A DNA stretch of 64,000 nucleotides from Anaeromyces robustus (Eukaryota > Neocallimastigomycota > Neocallimastigomycetes > Neocallimastigales > Neocallimastigaceae). Numbering within the stretch: the first letter of the stretch is position 1; every line of letters begins with the position of its first letter. Shown in pieces: positions 33,666-58,889 of this stretch. The notes beneath the pieces were generated by a model. It saw nothing but the letters and a program-made list of their open reading frames with translations. It made no database searches and was not told the DNA's origin. Position numbers and translations under genes: made by a program. The stretch covers positions 2,501-66,500 of the forward strand of contig MCFG01000326.1 of NCBI GenBank assembly GCA_002104895.1, given 5' to 3'.

Positions 33666-34589
33666 TAAATGTAAAATGTTTATTCTCGTTTTATTCTTTT
33701 TCTTAAATGCAAATTTTATTATATTATTGTCAATTTATTAAATTTTTAATTATATATAATTATATTAAATTATAGATGCATCTTTTAGTACTATAATGAT
33801 ATAATAAAATTATATATAAAAATCTATTTTTAATTCTTATAAGTTTTTATTACTAAATGTATATTATTTTTTCTATTTTTTATAACTATAATTTATATAT
33901 ATATTATTTTTCATTTTATTAATACTTTTTCTTTGGATAATACACTATTTTTAAAAAATTAAATAATATATTGCTTTATTTATTTTTTTTTATTATTATT
34001 TTTATATGATAATTAAAAATATAATTATTATTATTATTATTATAACTAGATAAATTTAATGGTTAAGCAACATAAATTCATCTTCATTTTACATAAATTA
34101 TTATTTATTTTCTTTTTATAAATAGTAATCAATATAAAATTCAATTTATTTTCAAACAATTGTTATTAAAGAATTATATATACAGCTACATTTTATAATA
34201 TATGTTAACATTATTTTTATTTTTGTTTTTATTTTAATTTTTATTAATAATTATATAATTTTTTGTTATATCATTATATAGAATAATGATACATTATTTT
34301 TATTTTTGTTTTTATTTTAATTTTTATTAATAATTATATAATTTTTTGTTATATCATTATATAGAATAATGATATAATAAAATATTGATATTATGAATAT
34401 AATAGAAATGATAAAAATATAAAAAATGATAATATAATGATTATCATGGTATAATATTATAACAATGGAAAATAATATTTATGGTATATAATGGTATATT
34501 TATTTAATAAATTTAAAAAAAAAAAAAACATAATTCTTTATAAATATATATTTTCCCTAATAATAATATAAATGATAACTTAACTAAAA
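33666..34589. other. gene-free spacer with an 83-bp tandem duplication
   Basis: A/T-rich. An 83-bp unit starting at 34208 (acattatttttatttttgt) is repeated at 34291, with the two copies nearly identical. Nothing else was recognised. It holds the 3' flank of the lysozyme gene. Confidence 0.75.
34208..34373. repeat. 83-bp direct tandem duplication
   Basis: Two adjacent copies at 34208-34290 and 34291-34373, both ending ttatatagaataatgat. Near identity implies a recent event. Confidence 0.85.
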
Positions 34590-35612
34590 TTACCAATTAT
34601 ATTCCTTACAGAAATTGCCACAACTATTATATTTAATAACATAAGCATGTCTTTTAACACGATTTGGAGTTTGTTGAGCCCAAAGTGAATCAAACATACT
34701 ATCTGATGCATTATTCCAATCACCTTTAGCCATATAACCAAGAGTTGTCGTAAATTGAGAAAGACCATAACAACCCATTTGACAAGCCATAGAAATAAGA
34801 ATAGCCTTACGTTTATCAGATGCTTTATTATAAGCATTCTTAATAATGGAATAATCTTTGATACAACTAGATTTTTCTTCAATAGCTTCTTTTAACCATT
34901 GTCTAGCTTTAGCATCAGAGCAACCATTAAGATAAGCTGAACAAGCAGCATTAGCCTGGGCAAGTGTTGAAACTGTATATTCTTTACATAGTTCACCATA
35001 ACCAATAGTTGGATAACCTAATGAATCAATATATGGTACACAAACACCTTTTGGATTAGTACCCTCTTCATAAACTAATAAAGAATTTGCTAACGACATA
35101 GCATTGGTTGCCGTAGGTACTATTGTTTTTTTAGTTGTAGTAGTGGTCTTTCTTTTAGTTGTAGTGGTTTTTTTTACAGTAGTACTACAAACATACATTA
35201 AATACTCAGAGCTAGCATAACCTCTATTAGTAACTGACCATGAAGTATTAAAAGGATCAACACCATATCTATAAACCTCAGTGTTTTTACCTAAAGTAGT
35301 TAAAATACTATAAGAAGTTGAAGGACCTACTCTAAAATTAAGATCAGCTGTTGTTTTATATCTTGTACCTGAAGATAAAATTGTTAAATAATCAGCACTA
35401 ACATATCCTTTATAAAACTTAATCCATTGATTGTTGTATTTATTACCATATATAACATTATTATTACTTAAAGAACCTACAATAGAATAATTTGTACCTG
35501 GTCCACTTCTAATATTTAAATATGAAGTGATTCCTGTAACTCTATAAACAGTACAAGATGCAATATAGATTATATTTATTAATAATATTAACAGTAAATC
35601 TAAGATTTTCAT
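34590..35612 (-). CDS. secreted SH3b-SH3b-GH24 (T4-type) lysozyme
   Basis: 340 aa, intact and intronless. Residues 1-20 form a signal peptide (MKILDLLLILLINIIYIASC). Two bacterial SH3 (SH3b) wall-binding repeats follow at about 22-80 (LNIRSGPGT) and 84-142 (LNFRVGPST), then a Thr/Lys-rich linker (145-163). A GH24 phage-type lysozyme domain spans about 170-335. Likely catalytic residues are Glu182 or 183 (VYEEG), Asp196 and Thr202 (PTIGYG), matching the Glu-Asp-Thr set of T4 lysozyme with the same Asp-Thr spacing; QTPNRVKRHA matches the family C-terminal part. Paired Cys fit an exported protein. It would cleave bacterial peptidoglycan outside the cell. Absence of introns and the phage-type fold suggest transfer from bacteria or their phages. 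Confidence 0.93.
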   Translation of the reverse strand: MKILDLLLILLINIIYIASCTVYRVTGITSYLNIRSGPGTNYSIVGSLSNNNVIYGNKYNNQWIKFYKGYVSADYLTILSSGTRYKTTADLNFRVGPSTSYSILTTLGKNTEVYRYGVDPFNTSWSVTNRGYASSEYLMYVCSTTVKKTTTTKRKTTTTTKKTIVPTATNAMSLANSLLVYEEGTNPKGVCVPYIDSLGYPTIGYGELCKEYTVSTLAQANAACSAYLNGCSDAKARQWLKEAIEEKSSCIKDYSIIKNAYNKASDKRKAILISMACQMGCYGLSQFTTTLGYMAKGDWNNASDSMFDSLWAQQTPNRVKRHAYVIKYNSCGNFCKEYNW

Positions 35613-36362
35613 TTTTATTTATTTATTTATTTATTCTATATAAATAATAGAATATGTTCTTTATTTTTATTTATAAAAGAAAAAAATACAATAAAAAAAT
35701 TTTTGGACTTTATTATCTCTATTTATAATTTTGTTAATTATTATTAATTATTAAAAAAATATCATATTAAATATATTTATAACTAATTATGTAATTAAAT
35801 ATTTAACAGTAATTTCATTATTATCAAAAATTTAATTTATTTTTAAAATTGATTTGCTTAAAAATAATGTAAAGTAGCACAAATTTAATTACTATTATGA
35901 AGATTTTTAATTTTTCTATTAATAGACTGAAAAAAAAAATTTTTTTCATAAAAAAAATAATTTTAATTATTATAACAAAATAAAAAAAAATATTTCAACA
36001 TTAAAATATATAATTTCTATAGTATAATAATATAATACATATTTATAATTAAATTATAAATGATATTTTATTATTATTATAACAATTTTCTAATTTTTTT
36101 TTTTTTAAATCGTTTATCAAAAAAAAAAAAAAAATTAACTGAAAAAATTTTTATATACTTAAATAAATAAATATTTAAAAAAAAAAATAATAATAAATTA
36201 ATAAAATAAATTTATAAATATTATTAAATAAATAAAATATAATTAATTTTCTATTATTGATATAATAAGATAGATATTAATGAATTATGTAATATAAATA
36301 AAAATTTAATACAAAAGAAATGTGAGAAAAAGTGAGAAAGAAAAAAAAAAAAAAAAAAAAAC
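35613..36362. other. gene-free A/T-rich spacer
   Basis: Upstream region of the lysozyme and 3' flank of URB2. It carries an (AAAT)4-like stretch just before the lysozyme ATG and several A/T runs. No gene was seen. Confidence 0.7.
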
Positions 36363-43602
<7,240 letters not shown>

Positions 43603-44528
43603 TTTTTATTGTTATATTAATAATAAGATAAAATAAATAATTTCAAATGCTTAAAAATATATACTATTAAAAATAAAAATAGTAAAAAATAAATAAATAA
43701 CAATAATAATAATAAATTATTAGTATAGTATTTATAAAGATAAAATATTAATATATAATTCTACAGTTTATAATTATTTTTATAAATATGAAAAGGTGTC
43801 AAATTTTTTAGAGTAATACTAATATTATCTTTTTAAACTAAAAATTAAACTAGAATTTTATTAATGTATTATATATAATATTCCTTTTTTTATAAATTAT
43901 AAAATAATAATAATTCTATTGTAAATATAATTTATATATATTATATCTTTAAAAAAAAATATACATATAATATATAATATATAATATGTTAAAAAATAAA
44001 GTATTTATGTGTTTTACAATAAATACTTAAAAAAAAAGTTTGAGTAGAATAAAAAAAATAATAAATAATATTATAAAAAAATATAAAATAAATATTTTAC
44101 CCAATCATAATTAAATCAAAAAATTTTAAAAATGTTTTTTTTTTTTTTTTATAATTTTTTTTATATTTAATTATAAAAAAAAATATTATACATAAGCTTA
44201 GATAAAATATTATAAATTAATATTATAAAAAATTATTAATAGAATTAATAATATTTAAAAAAAAAAGTTTTCTTTAAATAATTTTTTGGTAAAATAAAAT
44301 AAAATAATAATATTTTTATTATTTATTTTATTTTTAATTTAACAATATTTTATTACTTTACTATTAAAACACAATAAAATAAATTATATATTATAGTAAA
44401 AGAAAAAGAAAATATATATATTCAAATTTGATTTAATTTTTATTTTGTATTTTTTATCTTTTTATGTATATATAATAACTTTAATACACATTCATTATTA
44501 TGCTTTTTTGTTTAATAATTAATTAATT

Positions 44529-44609
<81 letters not shown>

Positions 44610-44765
44610 CTTTTTATATTTGTTTTTATTATATTATTTGAAAATATATCATTTTTAAATATGAATTACTATAAAAGTATCTGTATATCCAATTTAGAAT
44701 AAACATTTTTTTAGTTGTCTTTTATAATATATCATATAATATCTAAAAAAAAACATGTAATAAAA
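43603..44765. other. gene-free spacer between URB2 and URM1
   Basis: A/T-rich, with an (ATTT)n tract at about 44526-44608. It must hold the URB2 promoter and the URM1 3' end. No gene was recognised. Confidence 0.7.
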
Positions 44766-45303
44766 TTAACCACCATGTAAAGTAGAAATGAAAGTTATTT
44801 CATCACCATTTTCGAGTTGATATTCTAAATTTCCTTCAATTTCCCAATCACAATTATTAATTAAAACGATAATACCTGGTCGACTATTATTATTAATAAT
44901 ATAATATTATAAAATGTATAATATTTATTTATATATTGTTAATTAAATTATGAATAAAAATGTATAAATAAATCTTTTATGATTAGATAATTTTTGTTAC
45001 TGTACACTGTATCATTTAAAACAAATAATTCTGGTCTTTCTTGAAGTAAATTATCTTTCATGTAAGCAATTAAATCTTTCATATTAACAACATTGTCTGG
45101 AAGTTCAATTTCTCTTTCCTTAGTATTGTTAAATAAAATTTCCATACCACCACTTTATAAGATATTGTGTATATAATATTTTATAATATTAATAATAATT
45201 GTTGTTATTATATTTTAATTAATTATTAAAATATATATTATTAATTGTCCTTATTCCATTATATATTAAATAATTACCCAAATGCAAGTGTTATTTTAAC
45301 CAT
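44766..45303 (-). CDS. URM1: ubiquitin-related modifier Urm1, 3 exons
   Basis: Sulfur-carrier and ubiquitin-like protein used for tRNA wobble-uridine thiolation and urmylation. Exons 45278-45303, 45006-45152 and 44766-44883 join in frame with GT..AG sites. Exon 1 gives MVKITLAFG. Exon 2 has the LPDNV...[11 protein letters not shown] segment and [12 protein letters not shown]. Exon 3 gives [17 protein letters not shown] and ends FISTLHGG, the exact C-terminal di-glycine tail of the family. Length about 96 aa, typical for Urm1. It lies between URB2 and the TMEM234-like gene on the same strand. Confidence 0.95.
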
Positions 45304-45858
45304 TTTTATTTTATTGTTTTTAAATCATAAATAAAAAAAAATAAAAAAAAATTTTTTTTTTGTAGGATATAAATATAATGTAGGAAAAAATTTAATGGTT
45401 AAAGATTAAATAATTTTATTTGTTAATAAATAAATAAATAAATAAATATATAAAATATAAATAAATATAAATGAACGAATGAATAAATAATAAATAAATA
45501 ATTTGGTCAAAACAATTCTATTATATATAAAACACTCAAATATTATAATGAACAATACAAGAAAAAAGTTGTTTATTCTCATAAACATATATATATTATA
45601 TTATTATTTTTTTTTTTTGTATTTTATTATTATTGCCATTACTTATTTTATTTTTTATTTTTTATTTATTATTTTTAGTATTTTTTCATTTTATTTTTTA
45701 TTTTTTTATTTATTAGTTTTAGTATTTTTTCAATTTCTTATTTTTTTATTATAAAATTGCTAAAGGTATGTATATAAAGTTAATAATAATTTATTCATTT
45801 GAATATTATACAGAAATAGATATTTACCAAAGATAATGTTATACTTTTAGTAAATTTC
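45304..45858. other. spacer between URM1 and the TMEM234-like gene
   Basis: T-rich and A-rich tracts. The short plus-strand frame at 45503-45754 is low-complexity Phe/Ile/Leu and is not supported. It should contain the URM1 promoter. Confidence 0.65.
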
Positions 45859-49701
<3,843 letters not shown>

Positions 49702-51387
49702 AATTAATACAATTCATAAGCATTACTAAAAGAAATCTAAACAATTATTACTAGTAGTAACATATTTCTCTAAAACTTTTATTTATTCAAATATTAAATT
49801 AAATATTTCAAATATCAAATTTACTTTTCATAAACAGCAAGTTTTATTATTTTTAAAATTCATATCTATTATTATTACATATATTTATAATTAATTAATA
49901 AAAATGAAATTAATAATAATAAAAATTTTCGAGTATATACCAAAATTATTAATTATATCAAGAAATAGAAATTCTAATTATATTCTTATTTATTAACTAA
50001 GAATACCTTCCCAATATATCTTATCAATCTTATTTTAAATAGATATTAATTAAAAGTGTCAAATAATAACAAAAAAATATATATTTTTTATTATTATTAT
50101 TCAATTTTGTAATAAATACTGTTTATAAATAAGTTTATATTTCTAAAAATTTTTAATAATAAATTAAATAATACTTATTATATATATTTATATTTATAAA
50201 AATGTTATACGTTAAAATAATAAAATATATATAATAAATTAAATAAAATAAATATAAATAAAATAAAATAAAATAAAATAAAATAAAATAAATATAAAAT
50301 TATTATAATAATATTATAATAATATTGACAATAAATAATGATAATATGAAATAACTATCAAAATAAATTAAAAAAATAATAAATAATTATAAGAAGAATA
50401 AAATAAATTACACAAAAAAATACACATAATACAACTCATTACACTTCATTCAAATTATTTAAGAACTGGATTTTTAGAATAATAAAAAAAATAAATAAAT
50501 TAAAATAAAATAAAATAAAAATTAAAATAAAAATTAAAATAAAATAAAAAATAAAAAAAAAATAAATAAAATAAATAAATTAATAATAAAGGTAAAGAAA
50601 AAGAAAATCAAATACAAAAACATTTAACAACAAATAGCATAATATTAAAAAAATTAATAAAATAAAATATATATATATTATAATATATAAAAATATATAT
50701 TATAATAAATAAAAATATAAAATAACAAAAGAAAAAATAAATAAATAAAAAAAAAATAACAAAAGAAAAAATAAATAAATAAAAAAAAAAATAACAAAAG
50801 AAAAAATAAATAAATAAATAAATAAATAAAAAGAAATATTTATATTGTTATATTTCTATTTTATTTTATTTATTTTTTTTTTATACTTATTTCTATATTT
50901 ATTATTATTATAAAGACATCTGTATTGTGTTATTAATTTCCTTTCCCTTTTTTTATTATTATATATATATTTTTTTTCTCGAAATATAAAGTTGTTAAAG
51001 TTTTTAAGATCTTAATTTTTAAAGACGGTAAAAATAATTATAATTTTGATTTATGATTGAATAAGATTGATTTATTATTTAATTTTATTTTATAATTAAT
51101 TTTAATTAAATGAAAAAAAAAATAATAAAGAAAAAAAATTAAAAATTCAAATAATAAAAGTTAAAAATATAATTTATAAAATTATATATTGTAGATAAAT
51201 ATTAAAAGAAAAAAAAACTATTAATAATTACCAAAAAATAATAGTTTACCAATAATTAATAAATTAAAATAATAATATATACAATGTGAAATATTATAAT
51301 AATAATAAAAAGTTTTGATTTATCTTTATTTAAATTTTGCGAAAATTCAAAAAAAAAAAAAAAAAAAGAAAGAAAGAAATGAAATAA

Positions 51388-51442
<55 letters not shown>

Positions 51443-51681
51443 TTTAAACTTTATTAAAGATTAAAAAAAAATTCATTTAATATACTTGTTTTTTTTTTTT
51501 TTTTTTTTTTTTTTTCACAATTAAGCATTTTTTATATATAAAAAGGTTTTTTTTTTTTTTTTATCGTTGTTTATTTTATTTCTATCTTTTTTCTTTTTTC
51601 TTTTTTCTTTTTTTTAATATATCATTAAAATAAAACTTATAAATAATATTTATATTCATTTATATTTATATCAAAAAATTA
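49702..51681. other. gene-free A-rich spacer
   Basis: About 2 kb without a supported gene. At 50715-50830 an ~36-bp unit of the type aataacaaaagaaaaaataa is repeated about three times. (AAT)n lies at about 51390-51440, and long T-runs at 51490-51515 and 51548-51562 precede the metalloprotease, a likely promoter-side T-tract. Confidence 0.7.
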
Positions 51682-52572
51682 ATGTCATTTTCAAAACTTT
51701 GTAATAAAAAAAATGAATTTTATATTTTCATAGTTATTTTATTAATAGTTTTTAATTTTGCCAATGTCAAAACTGAAAATGTAATATTTCGAGGCATAAA
51801 GCCAGTGAATATTAAAAATGATAATAATAAAAAGATAGATAATAATAACCAATATGAAAAGGAATTAAAAAATAAAAATAGATCAATAAAGACAAAAAAC
51901 AATGATAACATAAAAATACCCACAAATGAAAATGAATATCCTTTTATTGAAAAAAAAGTTTTTAATATTAATATAGATTCACACAAAAAAAATATAAATA
52001 TAAATGAAAACGAAAACGATAAAAATAGAATATTATTATCAACATCAAATAATTATGATAAAATAAATAATATACCCGATCAAGAACCATTTTATAATAT
52101 TGAAAATATGAAAATATATGATAAATTACCAAAAGAAACATCAGATAATCATAAATTTCAACTCTTCAAGACTAATCATGAAAATTCAGAATTAGAAAAA
52201 ATAAATACTTATAATAAAGTTCGTTTATCTAATGTTGAAATTATTGAGCATGATAATAGATATTCTTTACCATTTGACCAATTAATTTCGAATAACAATG
52301 ATAATAATAATAATAATAATAATAATATTAATAATAATAATAATAATAAAATTAATAATAAGAATAAGAATAATAATAATGGTAATGGTAATGAGATTTT
52401 TTCTATTCTAAAACAAAAAGTTAATTTAATAAATGAAGATGATATTAATAATAACGATAAATCTAACAGCATCCCTAATCCATTATTTGAAGAATATATT
52501 TCCCCAAAAATTACATTAATTAAATCCAATAATTATACCGAATCTAATAATAACAATAATAATAACAATAAA

Positions 52573-52609
<37 letters not shown>

Positions 52610-54687
52610 GTGAAAATAAAAATCAAACTCAAAATTTGCAATTTAAAAAAAATAGAAATATTAATGTTAATAATAATATTAAAAACCATTTGTATGTAGA
52701 AATGGATCAATCAAAAAATGAAAAAATTAATGAAGATATTAAAAAAATGAAAGTAAATGAAAATGAATATATTGATGTTCAATTTGTATTACCAGAAAAT
52801 AAACTTGATCAATTAAAACCAATTTATGTTAAAAAGAAATTCTTTCCGATTCATCAGTCTCATAAAAACAATACAGATAATTTAAATAAAAGAAATAAAA
52901 ATGAAAATAATGAAAATTCTGAAGAATTATATGAATATAATGAAAATCAAATTAAAATTAAAAAAAGAAGAGAATTAATTAAAAGTCAAAGTGAAAGAAG
53001 AATGAAACAAAAAAAGAAGAGAGACCTAAATATAAGTCAGTCAGAAAGAGCTTCTAATTCTAAAACTATATTGTCTGACTCTATTGTTTTTGATTATTTT
53101 TGTGATTTTGGTATTTCGGAAGATTTATGTAATAAAGTTGAAGAAACTTTAAAAAAATGTGGTCAATATATTCAAAAAATGATAACATTAAAAAGTGAAT
53201 TACATATCACAGTGGATTATTATCCATTTTGTTTAAATGAAGATTGTTCTAAAAAATCATCTGCTGTTGCTTCTTCTTCTCCATCAAGTCTTTTTATTCT
53301 TTCTGATGCTAATGGTATTGAATGGAGTTTTCCAAAAGCTTTATATAAACAGCTTTATAATTTAAAGACAAATGATGAAGACATTTACGTTCAAATAAAT
53401 TATCATTATGATTTTTACTTTGGTGTAAGTATAAAAATAAAAAATGTATTTATAAATATATATATTAGCCCTATAATGTTAATTGATAATTATTAAATTT
53501 CTATTTTAAATTTTTTTTTCTTTTAAGCTAAATCATTAATTATTTTATAAAATCAACAATAATAAAAATTTTTAATTTTCTTTTATAAATTATCTTAATA
53601 GGATTCTGAATCTTTCAGTACCAAATATCGTGATCTTCTTTATATTTTATTACATGAAATTACTCATGGATTAGGATTTTTATCATTCTTGTAAGAATAA
53701 TGATATAATTATTTATATAAATCAATATAAAATATATAACTTTTAAAATAAATTAATAAAATAATATTATAATAAATATTATATAAACTAATATATTATA
53801 ATATTTTTTTTTTCCTTTCTTTTTCTCTTTTTTTTTTTTTTTATAGGGATACAACTTTCCAAAAAGATTTTCCAGATATTTTTGAACAAAATTCTAATAC
53901 TATTGGTGATTATCTTGTACCTCAAGCTTATTATTCAATTTCTTGGGATAATACTGAAGTTGATTTTTTAGGATGGGTACCTCTTTGTATTTTTGATAGA
54001 TATTTAATTTATCATGAAGAATATGCTCCAATTTATAATTTATATTTAGATATGATAAACACTTCTAAATCTATTCTTAGAAAGAATGGAGGTAGAATGA
54101 ATTTGAAAAATTTTATAAAAGAATATGAAAAAGATGACAACAAAGGAATTACTGCATCAAAATTTCTATATAATATTGCAACAGGTAAAAATGGTAGTAT
54201 TTCCTTTGGGGTTCCATCCAAAGAATATATTGATAAAAGTTTTGATACAGAATTTAAATATATTACATTATCCAATTATATACCTCTTCAATCATTTTGT
54301 AATTATTGGAGTAGTTCAAGTTCTTTATCTCATATTGATTATTCTTTTATTGAAAGTTCAGATTTTTTAATGGTCTATATGGCGAAAAAGGGAAAATCTT
54401 TAAAATCTCTAATTAATCATGGAGTAGATAGTGATGGATGGGATATTAAAGAACCAGAAGATGGAATTTATCCTATTTGGGGACCTGATACTCAAGATAT
54501 TATGGAAACTATTGGATGGGATGTTATTATGAAAGATTGTCAAATCTTTAATCGAGATATAACTCATAATAATAATCAATGTGAATATTATTTAGCAAGA
54601 TCAAATGCTATAACTCAATTCTACTATTTAAATATTAAATTCATTCTTTTTTGGACAATTATTATTTATAATATTTTAATATATTAA
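51682..54687 (+). CDS. secreted, probably membrane-anchored HEXXH zinc metalloprotease, 3 exons
   Basis: Exons 51682-53424, 53602-53690 and 53847-54687 join in frame, giving about 890 aa. A hydrophobic N-terminal segment (about residues 11-30, FYIFIVILLIVFNF) acts as signal or anchor. Residues ~35-460 are very Asn/Lys-rich and low complexity. Two Arg/Lys-rich SQSER repeats follow (about 433 and 453). The C-terminal half is globular with Cys pairs (FCDFGISEDLCNKVEE, YYPFCLNEDCSKK). Exon 2 holds LLHEITHGLGFLSFL, a zincin HEXXH motif. The third position that metzincins fill with His is Ser, so it is not a plain metzincin. A C-terminal hydrophobic stretch (FILFWTIIIYNILIY) suggests a membrane or GPI anchor. 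The family was not recognised beyond zinc protease; substrate unknown. Confidence 0.75.
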
Positions 54688-56160
<1,473 letters not shown>

Positions 56161-56179
56161 GGTGTTATGGATCTAGTAC

Positions 56180-57504
56180 ATACCGCCCATACCACCCATA
56201 CCACCCATACCTGGGTTTGGTGGAGGAGTAGTCTTCTTCTTTGGTTTTTCAACAATCATACATTCTGAAGTAGTTAATAAACTAGCAACACCACTAGCAT
56301 CAACAATAGCAGAACGAACAACTTTAACTGGATCAATAATACCTTCATTAATCATATCACAGTATTGATTATTATAGGCATCATAACCATAAGAGAATGG
56401 TTCATATTTATCATTTGGTGTAGATTCCTTAACACATCAACCTTGTAACTATTGTAAATAGTTTCAGCAACAACTGCACCTTCACCACCAGCATTATCAA
56501 CTATAGTTTGAATTGGAACACGAATAGCCTTCTTAACAATATCAATAACCTAATTGAACATCAAAAGAATCAGCATGAAGTTTTCTAAAACCTTTGAAGC
56601 TTTAAGTAAAGCTGTACCACCACCTGGTACAATACCTTCTTCAACAGCAGCTTGAGTGGCACATAAAGCATCAACAAAACGATCAATTTTTTTCATTAAC
56701 ATCGACCTCAGAAACACCTCCAACTTTAATTAATGCAACACCACCATCAAGTTTAGCTAAACGTTCCTTTAAGTTCTTCTTTTCAAATTCAGAATCAGTG
56801 TTAGCAATTAATTCTCTAATAGCATCACATCTTTTTTGAATTTCTTCTTTAGCACCTGCACCATTAATAAATACAGTTTCATCCTTAGTAATAGTAACAG
56901 TATCACAAGTACCTAACATATTAAGTTCTACCTTATCAAGACTATTTTCAACATCATTATTGAAAACATTACCATTAACTAAATACCTAAATCTTTAATA
57001 GTTTCTCTTCTGTTATCACCAAAACTTGGAGATCTAACACAACAAACTTGAACTTGACCTCTAATTTATTTAAAATACAAGCAGCTAAAGCTTCACCTTC
57101 AATATCTTCAGCAACAATTAAAATTGGTCTACGATTTCAGCAGCAATTTCTAAAGCTGGAATAACATCTTGAATAGCAGAAATTCTTTGATCTGAAATTA
57201 ATATAAGTGGGTTCTTGAATTCACACTTTTGCTTTTTAATATCAGTAATAAAGTATGATGAAATAAAACCTTGTCTATTGAAACGCATACCTAATTATAT
57301 TAAAATTAATAATAAATATATATATAAAAATTATAATCATAATAGAATACATATAAAATATAAACATAAAAAATGTATATAAGCATTATAAAATAAAGCA
57401 AAAATATATACATAACATATAATTAATATTAAAATTTTTAATATTTTATTAATTTATATAAATAATTATTATTATTATTTTGTATAATTTAATAATATAT
57501 ATAA

Positions 57505-57540
<36 letters not shown>

Positions 57541-58630
57541 ACTACTCTCTCATACCCTTAGTAACAACTAATTCATCTTTCATAGTTTTTCCTTCTTGGA
57601 TAGTAATAACACCATCCTTACCAACTTTTTCCATAGCTTCAGCTAACATGTTACCAATATGCTTGTCATTATTAGCAGAAATAGTACCAACTTGAGCAAT
57701 TTCCTTTTTGTTTTAATTTCTTGCTTATTTTCTTTTAAAAATTTAACAACTTCAGTAACAGCCATTTGAACACCTTTACGTAAATCCATTGGGTTAATAC
57801 CAGCTTGAACATTCTTTAAACCTTCAGCAAAAATAGCACGAGCTAAAACTATTTTTTTTAATTAATTTTTTTATTAAATCAAAAATAAAAATATATTTTA
57901 ATTAATATAACTCTACCAAATTTTAATCTTATTACTTTTCCTCAAAATTATTTAAAAAAAATTAAATCATCATAATATAAATTCAGTTTTTTCAAATGAT
58001 TATATTAACACAGAAAATAAAAAAAAAAAAAATTACCAGTAGCAGTGGTAGTACCATCACCAGCATAATCATTAGTTTTAATAGCAACATCTTGAACAAT
58101 TCTGGCGCCTAAATTTTCAAATCTATCCTTTAAAGCAACAGATTTAGCAACAGTAACACCATCCTTAGTAATCTTTGGTAAACCATATTGATTATCTTTA
58201 TTTGTTATTATTGATTAATTAATATTAATTTATTTTTATTATTTAAATTATTAATTTTTTTTTTTATTAAAATTATAAAATATATAAATATATAATTAAA
58301 TGATTATTATCTTATTTTTTTTTTGATTACTATTATTATTATTATTATTATTATATAATTTAATTTATATATACAATGGATATTTGATTAATTACCAATT
58401 AAAACGTTTCTACCCTTTGGACCTAAAGTGACAGAAACAGCTTTAGCTAAAGTGTTAACTCCATTAGCTAATTTAGCTCTACCTTCTTCAGCAAAAATAA
58501 TTTCTTTTGTTCCGTAATTACGTCTGTTTAAAACGGATACACCAATACGACTACTAATAGAAGTATTTAAACTATTTTTTAAAATATTTTTGCAAATAAG
58601 TTTTGAAGTTTCTTGCTTTAAAGATAACAT
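56180..58630 (-). CDS. HSP60: HSP60/Cpn60 chaperonin, hydrogenosomal type, frame interrupted
   Basis: Group I chaperonin; in anaerobic fungi Hsp60 is known from the hydrogenosome. Residues 1-40 ([20 protein letters not shown]... NRRNYGTK) form a basic, Ser-rich presequence, followed by [20 protein letters not shown] and [10 protein letters not shown]. Exons are about 58397-58630, 58036-58192, 57540-57850 and 56180-57290. Later landmarks are [62 protein letters not shown] and the GGM tail ending GMGGMGGMY. The last two exons switch frame at roughly six places (for example near 57705, 57135, 56980, 56690, 56552 and 56440), several at A or T runs. Since such a protein should be essential, consensus errors are more likely than a dead gene, though a pseudogene copy cannot be excluded. 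Confidence 0.92.
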
Positions 58631-58858
58631 TTTTGAAATATAATTAAATAAAAAATAATAAATTTAAAAAAATTATATGTAATAATAAAAACAAATAATT
58701 AAGTATTTTAAATTCTATTATTTATATTATCTTTTTCTATTTTTTTTTTTTTTTTTATTTTAAAATCCTTTTTTTTTTAATTAAAAAAGAATACTAATAA
58801 TAAAAAAAAAAAAGATTTTATTTATTAAAACTAAATTATAATTTTATGTGTAAAGTAG

Positions 58859-58889
<31 letters not shown>

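Noticed and set aside
34580-34882. 100-codon minus-strand frame overlapping the lysozyme
   Set aside because: Shifted-frame shadow of the GH24 domain.
45503-45754. 83-codon hydrophobic plus-strand frame
   Set aside because: Low-complexity T-rich spacer; no homology or consistent helix pattern.
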